The notes: a model not told the origin generated them from the letters alone. 64,000 nt of DNA from Rosa chinensis (GCF_002994745.2 NC_037088.1:47360911-47424910), one strand, 5' to 3'. Positions 21,372-32,249 are shown, counted from the first letter of the stretch. Numbers and translations: made by a program.

Positions 21372-22431
21372 TGTAGTAAGGAAGTAGATAACTAGTATGA
21401 GAGCTCACTTTCTACTCACTTTATCATACTACAAGGAACACATGTATCACAAATTCACAATGGTCTAGTCAGACTCTGTACTTCAACTGCGTGACAAAAA
21501 TTCAGAAGCTAGGGTATATGATTGCCTCACTAAATTATTTGCGCGAAGTTCTTTTCCTTTCATTTCCTCCTTTCTGAATGTTTTTGGAAGGATGGATGAA
21601 GTTCCCCAACAAGCTTTACATGTCAATACTTGTATTAGTAGCCCAGAAAACTTGACGAATTTCTATTAGTACAGCCGTTTTGTGTCCAGTATTTAAATTC
21701 CCTTCTGCTATAAGCTTAGTAAAACAGTTATCGGTCTTCAAAGGAAAAAATTAAAGAGATAGACGTTGCTTTCCAATCACAATTAACATAGTAGAATTCT
21801 TGATGAAGAGTGTTTATCTTAGTCTTCCCAATCACAATTCACATGGGATGTTTAGTGCTTATGATATCCATGGGGGCCTTCTTCTGAGGACAAGTTTCCC
21901 ATTCACCAAACTCTGCAAAATGAAGTATCTGAGGATGCTTATTCCTTTCGTACTATACGTCAAACAAACACAGGTAGTAGCATGAAATACACGAGTACTA
22001 TTCATCATCATCATCATAGGTTAGTTGATGAGAGAATTTAATTCCGGTACCATATTTTTGCAAGAGAACTGCCAACTTGGCAAATTGTCAACATTTCTCA
22101 AAGATGGCATACTAACTTTCTAGCAGACCTTGCAGCATTGGTGGACTGACCAAAACCGAACAGGTTTCTCGACATGTCGAATGTCAGTTAGGCTTGATTG
22201 CCGCACGTTTGTACCAAAAAGTAGTGCAAAAACGTAGAGTGGTGGGCAGTTTGGGCCAAAACCGACCCAGCCTGCACTTGAAACTTTGTTTCTAATAGAA
22301 GGCTCAAGGCTCCAGATACACTAGGCAATGACCAAGTTGTTGTTGTTGTTTCTCTAGGTCTAGCAATACCCAAGATGTCATCAAGAACAGCATCAACTAC
22401 CATAATATTTTTAAATTTTTTTTATTTATTT
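21372..22431. other. Spacer, left of the young Copia
   Basis: No gene is seen. From 21461 it matches 4076-5150 of unit 1. It ends at the target site TATTT of the Copia insertion. Confidence 0.5.
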
Positions 22432-22638
22432 TGTTTAAGTATAATGTATTTGAGAGATATTGATGAGAGAGATGTGTTCTTATTATTGAGAATAGGAGCC
22501 CTATATATAGGGATTACAAAGTGCTAGTTCTAATGTTACAAGGAATACCAATCCGTGTAGGATTGGGAAATCTAGAACCTTCTCTCCTATTGCTACTCCT
22601 AGTTTGATAAGGCACACTAAATCGATATTCCTTCAACA
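22432..22638 (-). repeat. 3' LTR of the young Copia
   Basis: 207 bases, starting TGTTTAAG and ending TTCAACA. It is the same by eye as 28794-29000. Confidence 0.93.
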
Positions 22639-22837
22639 CTCCCCCTTGTGCCGCTTCAAACTTGGTGGTGACGCTTCATCCGTTGCCTCGTTAAAAACCT
22701 TGCCAGGTAACAAAAACCCTGTGGGATAAAAATAACCCTGGTCGAAGGACAAAAAGAGCACAACACGTCCTTCACTCTTCGAGATCGAACATGTAGACAT
22801 CATAACTCCCCCTGATGTCGATATCTCCCCCTGATTG

Positions 22838-25800
22838 CTATAATCGTGGGAGTTCGGATAACTTTCTCAATCCGATGCTCTTCACATGTTTCTCGAAGGT
22901 GGATTTAGGTAACGACTTAGTGAATAAGTCTGCTACATTATCCTCTGATCGGATTTGATTCACTTCAATCTTTAGGAGTGATTGTTGTTGCTGATTATAA
23001 AAGAACTTAGGCGATATATGCTTGGTGTTGTCGCCCTTGATCAAACCTAACTTCATTTGTTCAATACAAGCTGCATTATCCTCATAAATGCATGTAGGTT
23101 CATTTGTGGTAGACTTCAAACCACAACTTCCTTGAATGTGTCGAATTACGGACCTTAGCCATACACATTCACGTACAGCTTCATGTAGAGCAATAATCTC
23201 TGCATGATTTGAGGAAGTAGCAACAAGGGTCTGTTTTGTAGACCTCCAAGATATCGCAGTGCTTCCCATGGTAAAGACATAACCAATTTGGGAGCGACCT
23301 TTGTGAGGGTCAGAGAGGTACCCTGCATCAGCAAAACCCATCAAGACATCATTGTCGTTTTGATGGAGGGAGATAGGAGAATGCCGGCCACCATGAGCGG
23401 TGGCGGCGCCGGCGGCGGCAACATGGCGGGCGGCCATTCCATGGACGGGGGCGTTTTGCCTCTTGGGGTCCAATCCCAATTTTCCGTCATTCCTTTTCTC
23501 TCTGTAGGGATAGAATAGGCCCATATCAATCGTACCTCTTAGGTATCGAAAGATTGTCTTTATACCAATCCAATGGCGGCGTGTTGGCGCAGAGCTATGT
23601 CGAGCTAACAAGTTCACTGCGAATGAGATATCCGGTCTTGTGCATTGAGCTGAGTACAATAATGCGCCTATTGCACTCAAATAGGGCACCTCGGCCTCTA
23701 ATGGTTCTTCGTCCTCATCCCTTGGACGAAACGGATCTTTTCCGGGCTCAAGACTACGGCCGATCATGGGAGTACTCGTAGGCTTTGCTTTATCTTCATT
23801 AAAGCGCCTTAGGATTTTCTGAGTATATGCAGACTGATGGATCAAGATTCCATCACTACGGTGCTCGAGTTCTAAACCGAGACAAAACCGTGTTTTCCCA
23901 AGATCTTTCATCTCAAATTCGGATTTCAAGTATTTAGCAGTTACCTTCAACTCATCTAGAGTTCCAATTAGGTTCATGTCATCGACATAAACTGCTACGA
24001 TTGCAAATCCGGAACTTGTTCTTTTAATGAACACGCATGGGCATATTTCATTGTTAATATATCCCTTCCCAATCAAGTAGTCACTTAGACAGTTATACCA
24101 CATCCGTCCGGATTGTTTTAATCCATATAGTGAGCGTTTTAATCTTATTGAAAACGCGCTCCGTGGTTTAGAGCCACTTGATTTGGGTAATTGAAGTCCA
24201 TCTGGAACCTTCATATATATCTCTGAATCTAGATCCCCATAGAGATATGCTGTAACCACATCCATAAGCTGCATGTCAAGTTTTTCGGAAACTACCAAAC
24301 TGACAAGGTAGCGGAACGTTATAACGTCCATTACGGGAGAATATGTCTCCTCGTAGTCAATTCCAGGGCGTTGTGAGAAACCTTGCGCCACAAGGCGGGC
24401 TTTGTATCTAACAACCTCGTTTTTCTCATTACGCTTTCTAACAAAGACCCATTTATGGCCAACAGGCTTTACACTTGGGGGTGTCTGCGTTACAGGCCCA
24501 AATACCTGTCTCTTTGTTAGTGAATCCAATTCAACCTGGATTGCATCTTTCCATTTAGGCCAATCCGCTCTTTGTTGACATTCTTCAACAGAGCGAGGTT
24601 CGATATCATCATATTCTATGATTCCTTTTGCAATATGATATGCAAATGCATCATCAATCGCCATAGAATTTCTATCCATCATCTCATGTACACTAGTGTA
24701 ATTTATGGAGATCTCTCTATTCTCTGGAGTTGGTTCTGACATTGGAGCGTCCCCCAATGATGTCTCTTGGACATAACCATAATCCGGAATATTCTCATGA
24801 GATGGATTATTTACATCGATGATTAATGGATTATTTTGTGCCGAACTCGCTTTCTTTCTTGGGCGAGAATCCATCGAACCTATGGGCCTCCCGCGCTTCT
24901 TGGCGGGAGCCGTGGGCCTAGCCACAACGTCACCATCATTGAGAGATGGGACGTTGGCGCCATGCTCATGCATTCTTGAGTTGGCGTCATGTCCTCTACT
25001 TTTAGGGACATCAATCCTTGCAGGCACGTTTGCAGCAGGTATGTGTGATCTCGTCACTTTAGCGATATCAGAAAACGCATCAGGCATCGAATCTGCTACG
25101 TTCTGAAGATCGAGAATTCTCCGCACTTCAATTTCTGACTGTGCGGTTCGGGGATCAAGATGAGACAGAGTGGGAACAGACCACGACAATTCCTGTCGTT
25201 CCTGTTGAACATTGATGTTCTTATCTCCCCCTAACGACGGGAAGACTGTCTCATCGAAGTGACAATCCGCAAATCTAGCGGTAAAGAGATCGCCTGTCAA
25301 GGGTTCTATGTAGCGGATAATTGTTGGATAATCATATCCAACATAAAGGCCTAATCGTCTTTGAGGACCCATTTTGGTGCGCTGTGGCGGCGCAATAGGC
25401 ACATAGACTGCACACCCAAATATGCGTAAGTGTGAGACATCAGGCTCATACCCAGTAACCATCTGGGACGCAGAGAAGGGTTGAGTGGCAGTGGGCCTCA
25501 AACGAATAAGCACAGCTGCATGCAATATTGCATAGCCCCAAGCAGAAATAGGGAGATTGGTGCGCATCACCAATGCTCGAGCAACCATTTGTAGTCGTTT
25601 AATGGTGGCTTCTGCGAGACCATTTTGGGTATGAACATGAGGAACAGGATGTTCAACATCAATCCCAATGGACATGCAATAATCATCAAAAGTCTTTGAT
25701 GTAAACTCCCCAGCATTGTCTAATCTTATAGACTTAATGGGATGATCAGGGTGGTGAGCCCGTAACTTAATTATTTGTGCTAGGAGTTTAGCAAATGCAG

Positions 25801-26626
25801 CGTTCCTTGTGGACAATAGCATGACATGTGACCAGCGTGTCGATGCATCAACCAACACCATAAAATATCTAAATGGTCCGCATGGTGGTTGAATAGGTCC
25901 ACAAATATCACCTTGGATTCTTTGCAAGAATGGTATATTTTCTTTGGTGTCCTTTGCATAGGATGGTCTCGATCCTAACTTTGCTAAAGAGCAGGCTTTG
26001 CAGAACGAATGATGGGCTTTGGAAACAACCAATGAGGATTTTGGTTGAGCCATGAAGTCACAATGGACTTTAGAAGTCGAAATTTGAGTCAGAGGAGCAG
26101 AGGTGGCGTCAAAGCCACCCTTGAGCCGCAGGGGGATGGCGGCGCCGGCTAGTGGTGGCCGGACTTGAAGGGGGAAGGCACCGTGAGGAGCAGGTGCTCC
26201 TCCTTGATCCAAATTTCGAGTTTTACTTCCTTTCGTTCTGAAAAAGGGATGTCCGGGTGAAGTCTTTAATATACGGATCATCATGTCACGACCTGGGTGT
26301 CCCAAACGGTCGTGCCAAAGCCTATACGTGTCGGAATCCCATAAATCATCTCTCATGACATGGTTGGATTCAATGACTCGAATAGTGGTTGCATACAACC
26401 CACTAGAGCGACACATAAGTTTCTCTAATACTCGTTTATGTCCGTAGTCATTAGAGGTGATGCAAAGGAACTCTTGTCCATTCTCACAATGTGTTTCCAC
26501 ATGAAAACCATTGGCTCTTATATCTTTGAAATAATAAAGTTCGAAAAACATGTCTACGACATGAGATAAAATAAATCGATACTTTATTAATAATATCCAA
26601 TGATGACACCAAAGTTTCGTGACCAT
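22838..26626 (-). CDS. Copia pol polyprotein: integrase, RT, RNase H
   Basis: An open frame of 1262 codons. The first 30 or so residues are not protein-like; family-like sequence starts at FKDIRANGFH (GAG-pre-integrase). The integrase zinc finger (LWHDRLGHP and FCKACSLAK) is followed by the catalytic D, D, E (QGDICGP, IRLDNAGEF, NGLAEATIKR). Then come reverse transcriptase with WVFVRKRNEK, KARLVAQGFSQ and the YVDD box, and RNase H with GFADAGYLSD, HAEIIALHEA and YEDNAACI. Two G+C-rich stretches sit in frame inside conserved regions: about 26090-26220 between the zinc-finger halves, and about 23360-23500 just before RNase H. The frame ends 200 bases before the 3' LTR. Protease is not present upstream. 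Confidence 0.93.
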   Translation of the reverse strand: MVTKLWCHHWILLIKYRFILSHVVDMFFELYYFKDIRANGFHVETHCENGQEFLCITSNDYGHKRVLEKLMCRSSGLYATTIRVIESNHVMRDDLWDSDTYRLWHDRLGHPGRDMMIRILKTSPGHPFFRTKGSKTRNLDQGGAPAPHGAFPLQVRPPLAGAAIPLRLKGGFDATSAPLTQISTSKVHCDFMAQPKSSLVVSKAHHSFCKACSLAKLGSRPSYAKDTKENIPFLQRIQGDICGPIQPPCGPFRYFMVLVDASTRWSHVMLLSTRNAAFAKLLAQIIKLRAHHPDHPIKSIRLDNAGEFTSKTFDDYCMSIGIDVEHPVPHVHTQNGLAEATIKRLQMVARALVMRTNLPISAWGYAILHAAVLIRLRPTATQPFSASQMVTGYEPDVSHLRIFGCAVYVPIAPPQRTKMGPQRRLGLYVGYDYPTIIRYIEPLTGDLFTARFADCHFDETVFPSLGGDKNINVQQERQELSWSVPTLSHLDPRTAQSEIEVRRILDLQNVADSMPDAFSDIAKVTRSHIPAANVPARIDVPKSRGHDANSRMHEHGANVPSLNDGDVVARPTAPAKKRGRPIGSMDSRPRKKASSAQNNPLIIDVNNPSHENIPDYGYVQETSLGDAPMSEPTPENREISINYTSVHEMMDRNSMAIDDAFAYHIAKGIIEYDDIEPRSVEECQQRADWPKWKDAIQVELDSLTKRQVFGPVTQTPPSVKPVGHKWVFVRKRNEKNEVVRYKARLVAQGFSQRPGIDYEETYSPVMDVITFRYLVSLVVSEKLDMQLMDVVTAYLYGDLDSEIYMKVPDGLQLPKSSGSKPRSAFSIRLKRSLYGLKQSGRMWYNCLSDYLIGKGYINNEICPCVFIKRTSSGFAIVAVYVDDMNLIGTLDELKVTAKYLKSEFEMKDLGKTRFCLGLELEHRSDGILIHQSAYTQKILRRFNEDKAKPTSTPMIGRSLEPGKDPFRPRDEDEEPLEAEVPYLSAIGALLYSAQCTRPDISFAVNLLARHSSAPTRRHWIGIKTIFRYLRGTIDMGLFYPYREKRNDGKLGLDPKRQNAPVHGMAARHVAAAGAATAHGGRHSPISLHQNDNDVLMGFADAGYLSDPHKGRSQIGYVFTMGSTAISWRSTKQTLVATSSNHAEIIALHEAVRECVWLRSVIRHIQGSCGLKSTTNEPTCIYEDNAACIEQMKLGLIKGDNTKHISPKFFYNQQQQSLLKIEVNQIRSEDNVADLFTKSLPKSTFEKHVKSIGLRKLSELPRL

Positions 26627-26976
26627 AATCTAATCCAATATAAAAATCAAATCGTAGACAAATCGTAGTCACTCTATCCGTTCGGCAATTTCAATTTAGT
26701 TGTGACCAGGTAAGGTAAGGCGAGATTTTGGTGGAGCGTTGCTCACTTTTAAAACCGTTCTCTCAGATCAAACCTTGCCTAGACATCACAAGTACTCTTG
26801 AGTACGCTTAGAGGGAAAGAGTTAATACAATAAGTCATTTTATTGATATAAGGCATAATTGCCATGACATAATTCTTGGAAAAATAAAAGACTATAAATA
26901 AAAATCTGCGGTATTTTGTCTTCATCGCCAGATTTAAAGTCTTTGTGAACTCGAAGTCTTGATCACCATGATGCGA
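26627..26976. other. Non-coding gap between gag and pol
   Basis: About 350 bases separate the gag stop from pol, in the place where the zinc knuckle and the aspartic protease should be. Neither a CCHC nor a DSG motif can be read in any frame. Either this segment was replaced or deleted in this family, or the copy is defective. Confidence 0.6.
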
Positions 26977-27903
26977 CTACCTTCGTAGGTACATTGCAAA
27001 TTCAGGTCCATTGATCAGACGTTCCATATCAGAAATAGACACCATAAAGAGGATTCTCCCTTGATTGAGGCGCATTGGCGCAATATGCATAGTCCCTAGG
27101 ACTGGTGGCGTTGGAAAGTGGTGCCCATGGCCAACGTTGGCTCCATGGTTTCCAACCCTATTTCCCTCAAAATCACGCCTCCTACGGTCGTGGGATTGTC
27201 GCCTTGAGCGATTACCTTCTTGAGCATTTCGATCGTATGGATCATGACGTCGATGGCGACTTTCTCTAGCCATAGGACGATGCTCTTGATAGCTATCTTG
27301 AAGCCTATCAAATCTTCTTTTCACAAGTTCATTGCCATGTCTTTCAGTAGTGACCATAGCTTCAATAAGCTGTTGAAAACTTGTGATTCGCCTTGCATTT
27401 ACATGAGTCCGGAATAAGTCAGAGGACCTCATAGCATAGACGGGGAAGGTATTGAGGGTTTTCTCAATCAATTGGTCTTCTGTGATTGTTTTTCCACAGA
27501 GACGCATCATTGCTTTGATGCTGAGAGCTTCCGAATAAAATTGCATGACAGTGTCAAATTCAGAGAAGCGAAGATCGTTCCATTCTGCTTCTGTATTCGG
27601 AAGGATGGAGTCACGAACATTGCCATATCGTTCGCGAAGCGCATGCCAAAGCTTTATGGCGCTATCCTCATTTATGAACTCAAACTGGAGGTCACTATCC
27701 ATGTGACGTTTCATAAAGGCAAGTGCCTTGGAATTATCTTTCTCAGTTTGAGGGTCTGGAGCTGTTTCTATAAGACAAAGCTCTTGGATTGTATGCAATA
27801 AATCACGGGCAATGAGGTGGATCTCGACATCAGTGACCCAAATTAAGTACCTTTTGCCTGCATAATCCAATGGAACAAAATCGAGTTTGTTTGTGTTTGA
27901 CAT
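26977..27903 (-). CDS. Copia gag protein
   Basis: A 308-residue open frame starting MSNTNKLDFVPLDYAGKR. It has the gag pattern of plant Copia elements: a W in LIWVTDVEIHL, LWHALRERYG, and a region like the UBN2-type gag domain through EAMVTTERHG. A basic Arg/His-rich stretch follows (RESRHRRHDPYDRN and RRQSHDRRRRDF). The usual CCHC zinc knuckle is missing; the basic stretch may do the RNA binding instead (inference). It lies downstream of the 5' LTR with a leader of about 890 bases that carries a row of small hairpins. Confidence 0.85.
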   Translation of the reverse strand: MSNTNKLDFVPLDYAGKRYLIWVTDVEIHLIARDLLHTIQELCLIETAPDPQTEKDNSKALAFMKRHMDSDLQFEFINEDSAIKLWHALRERYGNVRDSILPNTEAEWNDLRFSEFDTVMQFYSEALSIKAMMRLCGKTITEDQLIEKTLNTFPVYAMRSSDLFRTHVNARRITSFQQLIEAMVTTERHGNELVKRRFDRLQDSYQEHRPMARESRHRRHDPYDRNAQEGNRSRRQSHDRRRRDFEGNRVGNHGANVGHGHHFPTPPVLGTMHIAPMRLNQGRILFMVSISDMERLINGPEFAMYLRR

Positions 27904-28056
27904 CCTGAAAGATGAAACAAAAACAAGTTAGTTTCGGAGTCAATGCTTCCACGAAAACTAAATAAGATTTCCGAGCTATGCTACCAAGAAATCGATTTCC
28001 AAGAATAATTGGATTAGACCGAAACAATGATGTTTAAATGGTCAAAATCTATGCTC

Positions 28057-28156
28057 ACGAACGCTCTTAGTCCGTAGCTTACGAACGCTCTTAGTTCGTT
28101 AAATCGATGCTTACGGACGCTCTTAGTCCGAAGTCTTACGAACGCTCTTAGTTCGT
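28057..28156. repeat. Four hairpins with a shared GCTCTTA loop in the Copia leader
   Basis: Four units of 6-base arms around the 7-base loop GCTCTTA lie at 28057-28075, 28081-28099, 28113-28131 and 28138-28156. Units 2 and 4 pair ACGAAC with GTTCGT. Unit 3 has CGGAC with GTCCG, a compensated A-to-G/T-to-C change. Unit 1 mixes the two and keeps one mismatch. They lie between the 5' LTR and gag, where packaging signals of retroelements are found. Confidence 0.7.
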
Positions 28157-28793
28157 TAATTGCGTGAATCCCCACGATTCCGCTTTTCTCAAAAATCGAA
28201 CCCACGTTATAAGAAAGGTGGGATGTAGAAGAAGGGAGGTTTTCAAGTCCCCGAGAAAAGAAGAAGAAATATAAATTCTGAAATTATAGGAACTTCAAAA
28301 CTTACTCTTTTGAATACTTACTTGTATTTGGATCACGCGCGTGTCGATGCAGGCGTGATGGAGCGAAGCAATCCGAGTAGATTCTGTTCTGAACAGCCTG
28401 TACCTCGATTGGTGTACAGATCTCAATATGACTCCGATAAGGCTGAAATTCGGAGGTTAGATGGAGGAGACAGAGACGAACAACTTTGATGAAGAAAGTT
28501 TTTCGATCTGAGCTTCCGAACTAGACGTTTCGAGGCTTGCAAGAAGACGGATGTGCACAGGAACGGGAAAAAGATGCAGTGGGTGTGCGTTGGCTTGTTT
28601 GCGCAGCAGGGATGCTTCGGTGGCAGCAGGCTGGAACGCAGGGCTGCAGGGAGGGGGCAGCAGGGGCTGCTGTGCAAGGTTGCAAGCGCACGGGCGCTCG
28701 GGCTGCAGCGAAGGCTCGGCTAGCTCGGGCTAGGGGCTGATTTGTGAATGAGTTTTGGTTTTCTGTTTTGTGGTTAGAGTCGTGCTGATAACG

Positions 28794-29000
28794 TGTTTAA
28801 GTATAATGTATTTGAGAGATATTGATGAGAGAGATGTGTTCTTATTATTGAGAATAGGAGCCCTATATATAGGGATTACAAAGTGCTAGTTCTAATGTTA
28901 CAAGGAATACCAATCCGTGTAGGATTGGGAAATCTAGAACCTTCTCTCCTATTGCTACTCCTAGTTTGATAAGGCACACTAAATCGATATTCCTTCAACA
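28794..29000 (-). repeat. 5' LTR of the young Copia
   Basis: 207 bases, with TGTTTAAG and TTCAACA ends and a TATA-like CTATATATAG inside. It is followed by the target duplication TATTT at 29001-29005. Confidence 0.93.
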
Positions 29001-29528
29001 TATTTTTTATTTTTTAGTTCAGAACTTCAGATTGTGTAAAGCTTCATTTATATTTGCTAATGGTTTGCACAAAGGTTCAAGCCGGGCATTATCCTCTTCG
29101 GCAATAAGAAGTGAAATTCATTCTGAGCAGTCAAAACACCTCCATGAACAAGGGCTGCACTCTCGCTACTCCAATGATATGGAGGTGAAGGCTTTTCTCT
29201 ATTCTCTGTTTGGGTTTGCAGTTTTACTGTCAATAACTTATCATCATATTGTAACTGGTTAGTGTATTTCTCCACCAATTTCATATTTTGTCTGTTTTAC
29301 ATTTCCTCTTTCAACATACATTTCAGAGAGATAGAAGTTCTGTTCATGCAGACAAACACTTCTACTTATATAATGATCATATTTCTGATAGATGCAGGTC
29401 TATATATCTAATCTATCTACATTTCCAGTAACTAAAAAACACTAAATATAAATTACAAATTATTATACATTAACATTTTTCAGTTCAATCAACCATCTTC
29501 CAAGCCCTTAAACTCCTCGATAAACGAG
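29001..29528. other. Spacer, right of the young Copia
   Basis: No gene is seen. It is the continuation of the spacer interrupted at 22431 and corresponds to about 5175-5712 of unit 1. Confidence 0.5.
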
Positions 29529-32173
29529 TCACTTCCAAAAACAGAAGCAAAGCTTGTCTTTCATATTGTCAAGAAACTGGAAGTAAGCATGTCTCCAGGA
29601 CCTCTTTATCACCAAACTTCCAAAAACAACCCAATATCCTACAATGAACCCCAATGATGTGCTTGCATAGAACCATAATTTTCCATACTTATCTTCTTCA
29701 TCTTCCTCAGCCTTCACAGCTAGATCATTAGGGGACGCTGAGCTGCGTAGGGTTGGCAATGGAGGTCCACAAAGCCTGGAGTTTCCTTCAAATGAGGTTG
29801 AATCGAAGGTGGGGAATTGGTTGGCTGATGGGATTGGCCCAGATAAGTTGTTGAATGACAAATTCAATTTTCTTAGTGCAGTCATAGAGGTCATGCTTGA
29901 AGGAATTAAACCCCAAAGATTGTTACTAGAGAGATCAAGTGCTTCTAACTTATGTAAGCCTCTGATACCCTCTGGTATCTTTCTTGTCAAATGGTTGTGG
30001 GATAAGTTCAAGCTACCCAAAGCCATGAGATTTTTCATCTCTTCTGGTATTTCTCCCGATAGATTATTACTTGACAGGTCAAACTTTTTAATGAGTCCTA
30101 TGATATTATCAATATATTCATATTCTACTCCTTTCACATTTAAGTCGATATGCATAGGATCAAAAAGATCCACAGAGTACGTCAAGTTTATCATCCAGCC
30201 ATCTGCTGCTGTCATTTTGTTTCAAACCACCAAGACATGTAGGAATGGAGCCATATATATTATTTTGGGAAAGGTCTAAAACCTGAAGAGAGGAGAGATC
30301 GCATAATTGATGAGGAATATTTCCTGTGAACTTGTTGGCTTTTAGAATTAAATAAGACCATGTATGAAGGTTTTCTCCAATACAATCTGGTATGGTGCCG
30401 GAAAAGTTGTTTCCTGTCAGATCAAGTGCAGAGAGATTTCTGCAAGTTTGCAAAGACGACTCAAGATTCCCAGAAAGATTGTTGTTGCTTAATCTCAACC
30501 ATTTGAGTGATGGTAGTTGGGAGCACATGGAGCTTGGGATTTCACCAGATACATTGTTATTTGAAAAGTCAATGACCTCCAAATGTTGCTAACCCGTCCA
30601 ATCCCTAGGAATATTTCCAGAGAAATAGTTCCTTGAGAGATCAAGAAACACCAACTTTGACATCTCGTGGCCAATGTTCAAAGGAAGAGGCCCTGAAAAT
30701 CTATTGCTTGCCAAGCTTAGTTGTGTTACATTTGGCCAAAGTGGAAGGGAACCTACCAAACTGTTATTTTTCATACTAACGTTTTGAAGAGTAGAACTCA
30801 CAGACTTGGGAAGGTTTCCTCTTAACTGGTTATGAGATAAACTCATATACTGAAGGAATGGTGAAAATCTCCAAAACCAATCAGGTATTATATCTGAAAT
30901 TCCGAGTCTCTGAAGAATTAAGATATTGAGGAATTTTTGACTTCTAAGCCACATTGGAAAAGCAGTATCCATTAGTTTAGAATCCGTGATATAAAGAATC
31001 TTAAGATTAAAGATAGGAATCCAGACATGACTGACGTTGAAAACCAAAGAGTTAGATGCCTCGCTGGATAAAGAAAACGTATGCAATCTGCTAGTGTTCT
31101 GAAAATGATTTTCGGATATAAAGACTTCCCATGAACAACAGTCGAGATACTTGTGCTCCAACTCTCTAAGTTGTCCGATGCTTTCTGGAATAGTTCCATT
31201 CATTTTTGAGTTGGAGGAAAGGTCCAAGCTTTGCAAATTTGAAAGACTTCCGATCGATGTCGGAAGTGGACCGGAAATTGAGTTCCAAGAAAGGTACAAG
31301 CTCTGCAAATTTGAAAGATTTCCGATCGATGTTGGAAGTGGACCGGAAATTGAGTTTGAAGAAAGGTACAAGTTCTGCAAATTTGAAAGATTTCCAATCG
31401 ATGTCGGAAGTGGACAGGAAATTGAGTATGAAAAAAGGTACAAGTTCTGCAAATTTGAAAGACTTCCAATCGATGTTGGAAGTGGACCGAAAATTGAGTT
31501 AAAAGAAAGGTACAAGTTCTGCAAATTTGAAAGACTTCCGATCCATGTCGGAAGTGGACCAGAAATTGAGTTTGAAGAAAGGTCCAAGTTCTGCAAATTT
31601 GAAAGATTTCCGATCGATGTCGGAAGTGGACCGGATGTTGAGTTTGAAGAAAGGTCCAAGTTATGCAAATTTGAAAGATTTCCAATCGATGTTGGAAGTG
31701 GGACTAGAGATTGAATTGAAAGAAAGGTTCATGGTCCTCAAATGTGAAAGATTTTCGATTGATATCGGAAGTGGGCTAGAGAACGAATTGTTGAAAAGAA
31801 TCAAGGTCTCCAAATCCAAAAGACTGCCTATTGACATTGAAAGTGTACCAGAGATTTGTGTATCCAAAAGACGAAGCTCGATGATGTTACCTGTTTGGTT
31901 GTTGCAGACTATGCCATGCCAGTTGCAGCAGTCTTTGCCAACCCAATAATGAAGCGCAAGCAAAGGATCTTGAAGATCTCGCTTGAATTCAAGGAGGGCC
32001 TTCCTCTCTTCCTCAATGCAAGCTGCATTGGACCTCTCATCATCGGCAGTATTGGAGTTGGCAAATATTGTTGTGGCTTCAAGGAAAATAGAAGAATCTG
32101 GATTTAAGAAAAGAAGGAAACTAACAAGAGAAAGAAGTTGAAAAGAAGCAGCTGCTAATTTGTGGCAAGTCAT
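29529..32173 (-). pseudogene. RLP pseudogene D, nearly full length with three lesions
   Basis: This is the unit 2 counterpart of the intact RLP, with the same architecture: signal peptide from the ATG at 32173 (MTCHKLAAASF), LRR N-cap with CCNWHGIVC, LRRs including the repetitive block, island, cap GNSRLCGPPLP, membrane helix and basic tail. Three differences break it: an extra base near 31701, a TAG at 30589-30591 where the intact copy has a leucine codon, and an extra base near 30216. Each segment between lesions remains open and highly similar to the intact gene, so inactivation was recent or some lesions are sequencing errors. A start further upstream at 32236 is open but lies before the position matching the paralogue. 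Confidence 0.88.
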
Positions 32174-32238
32174 TGTGTTTGTTCTTGGGTAAGGAAGTAG
32201 ATAATGGATTAATGGGTACAAGTCCCTCTGATTCATTG

Positions 32239-32249
32239 CTATTTATAAC
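32239..32249 (-). promoter_or_regulatory. TATA box of RLP D
   Basis: On the minus strand GTTATAAATAG lies about 65 bases upstream of the ATG at 32173, matching the element of the intact RLP. Confidence 0.45.

Larger units (their letters stand above)
22432..29000 (-). mobile_element. Young Copia retrotransposon
   Basis: A 6569-base element with 207-base LTRs (22432-22638 and 28794-29000) that appear identical on inspection, flanked by the 5-base duplication TATTT. It is transcribed on the minus strand, with gag at 26977-27903 and pol at 22838-26626, both long and open. Identical LTRs mean a recent insertion. The spacer it split is continuous in unit 1. The presumed primer-binding site next to the 5' LTR reads CGTTATCAGCACGA on the minus strand, which differs from the TGGTATCAGAGC of the other elements here. 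No zinc knuckle and no protease motif are visible, so full autonomy is doubtful. Confidence 0.93.

Noticed and set aside
26090..26220. Possible separate gene for the Pro/Ala-rich part of the Copia pol
   Set aside because: It is in frame with the integrase on both sides; it is treated as an insert within pol.
28423..28740. Several overlapping frames on both strands, Ala/Gly/Cys-rich
   Set aside because: They are in the G+C-rich leader of the young Copia element and have no protein-like composition.
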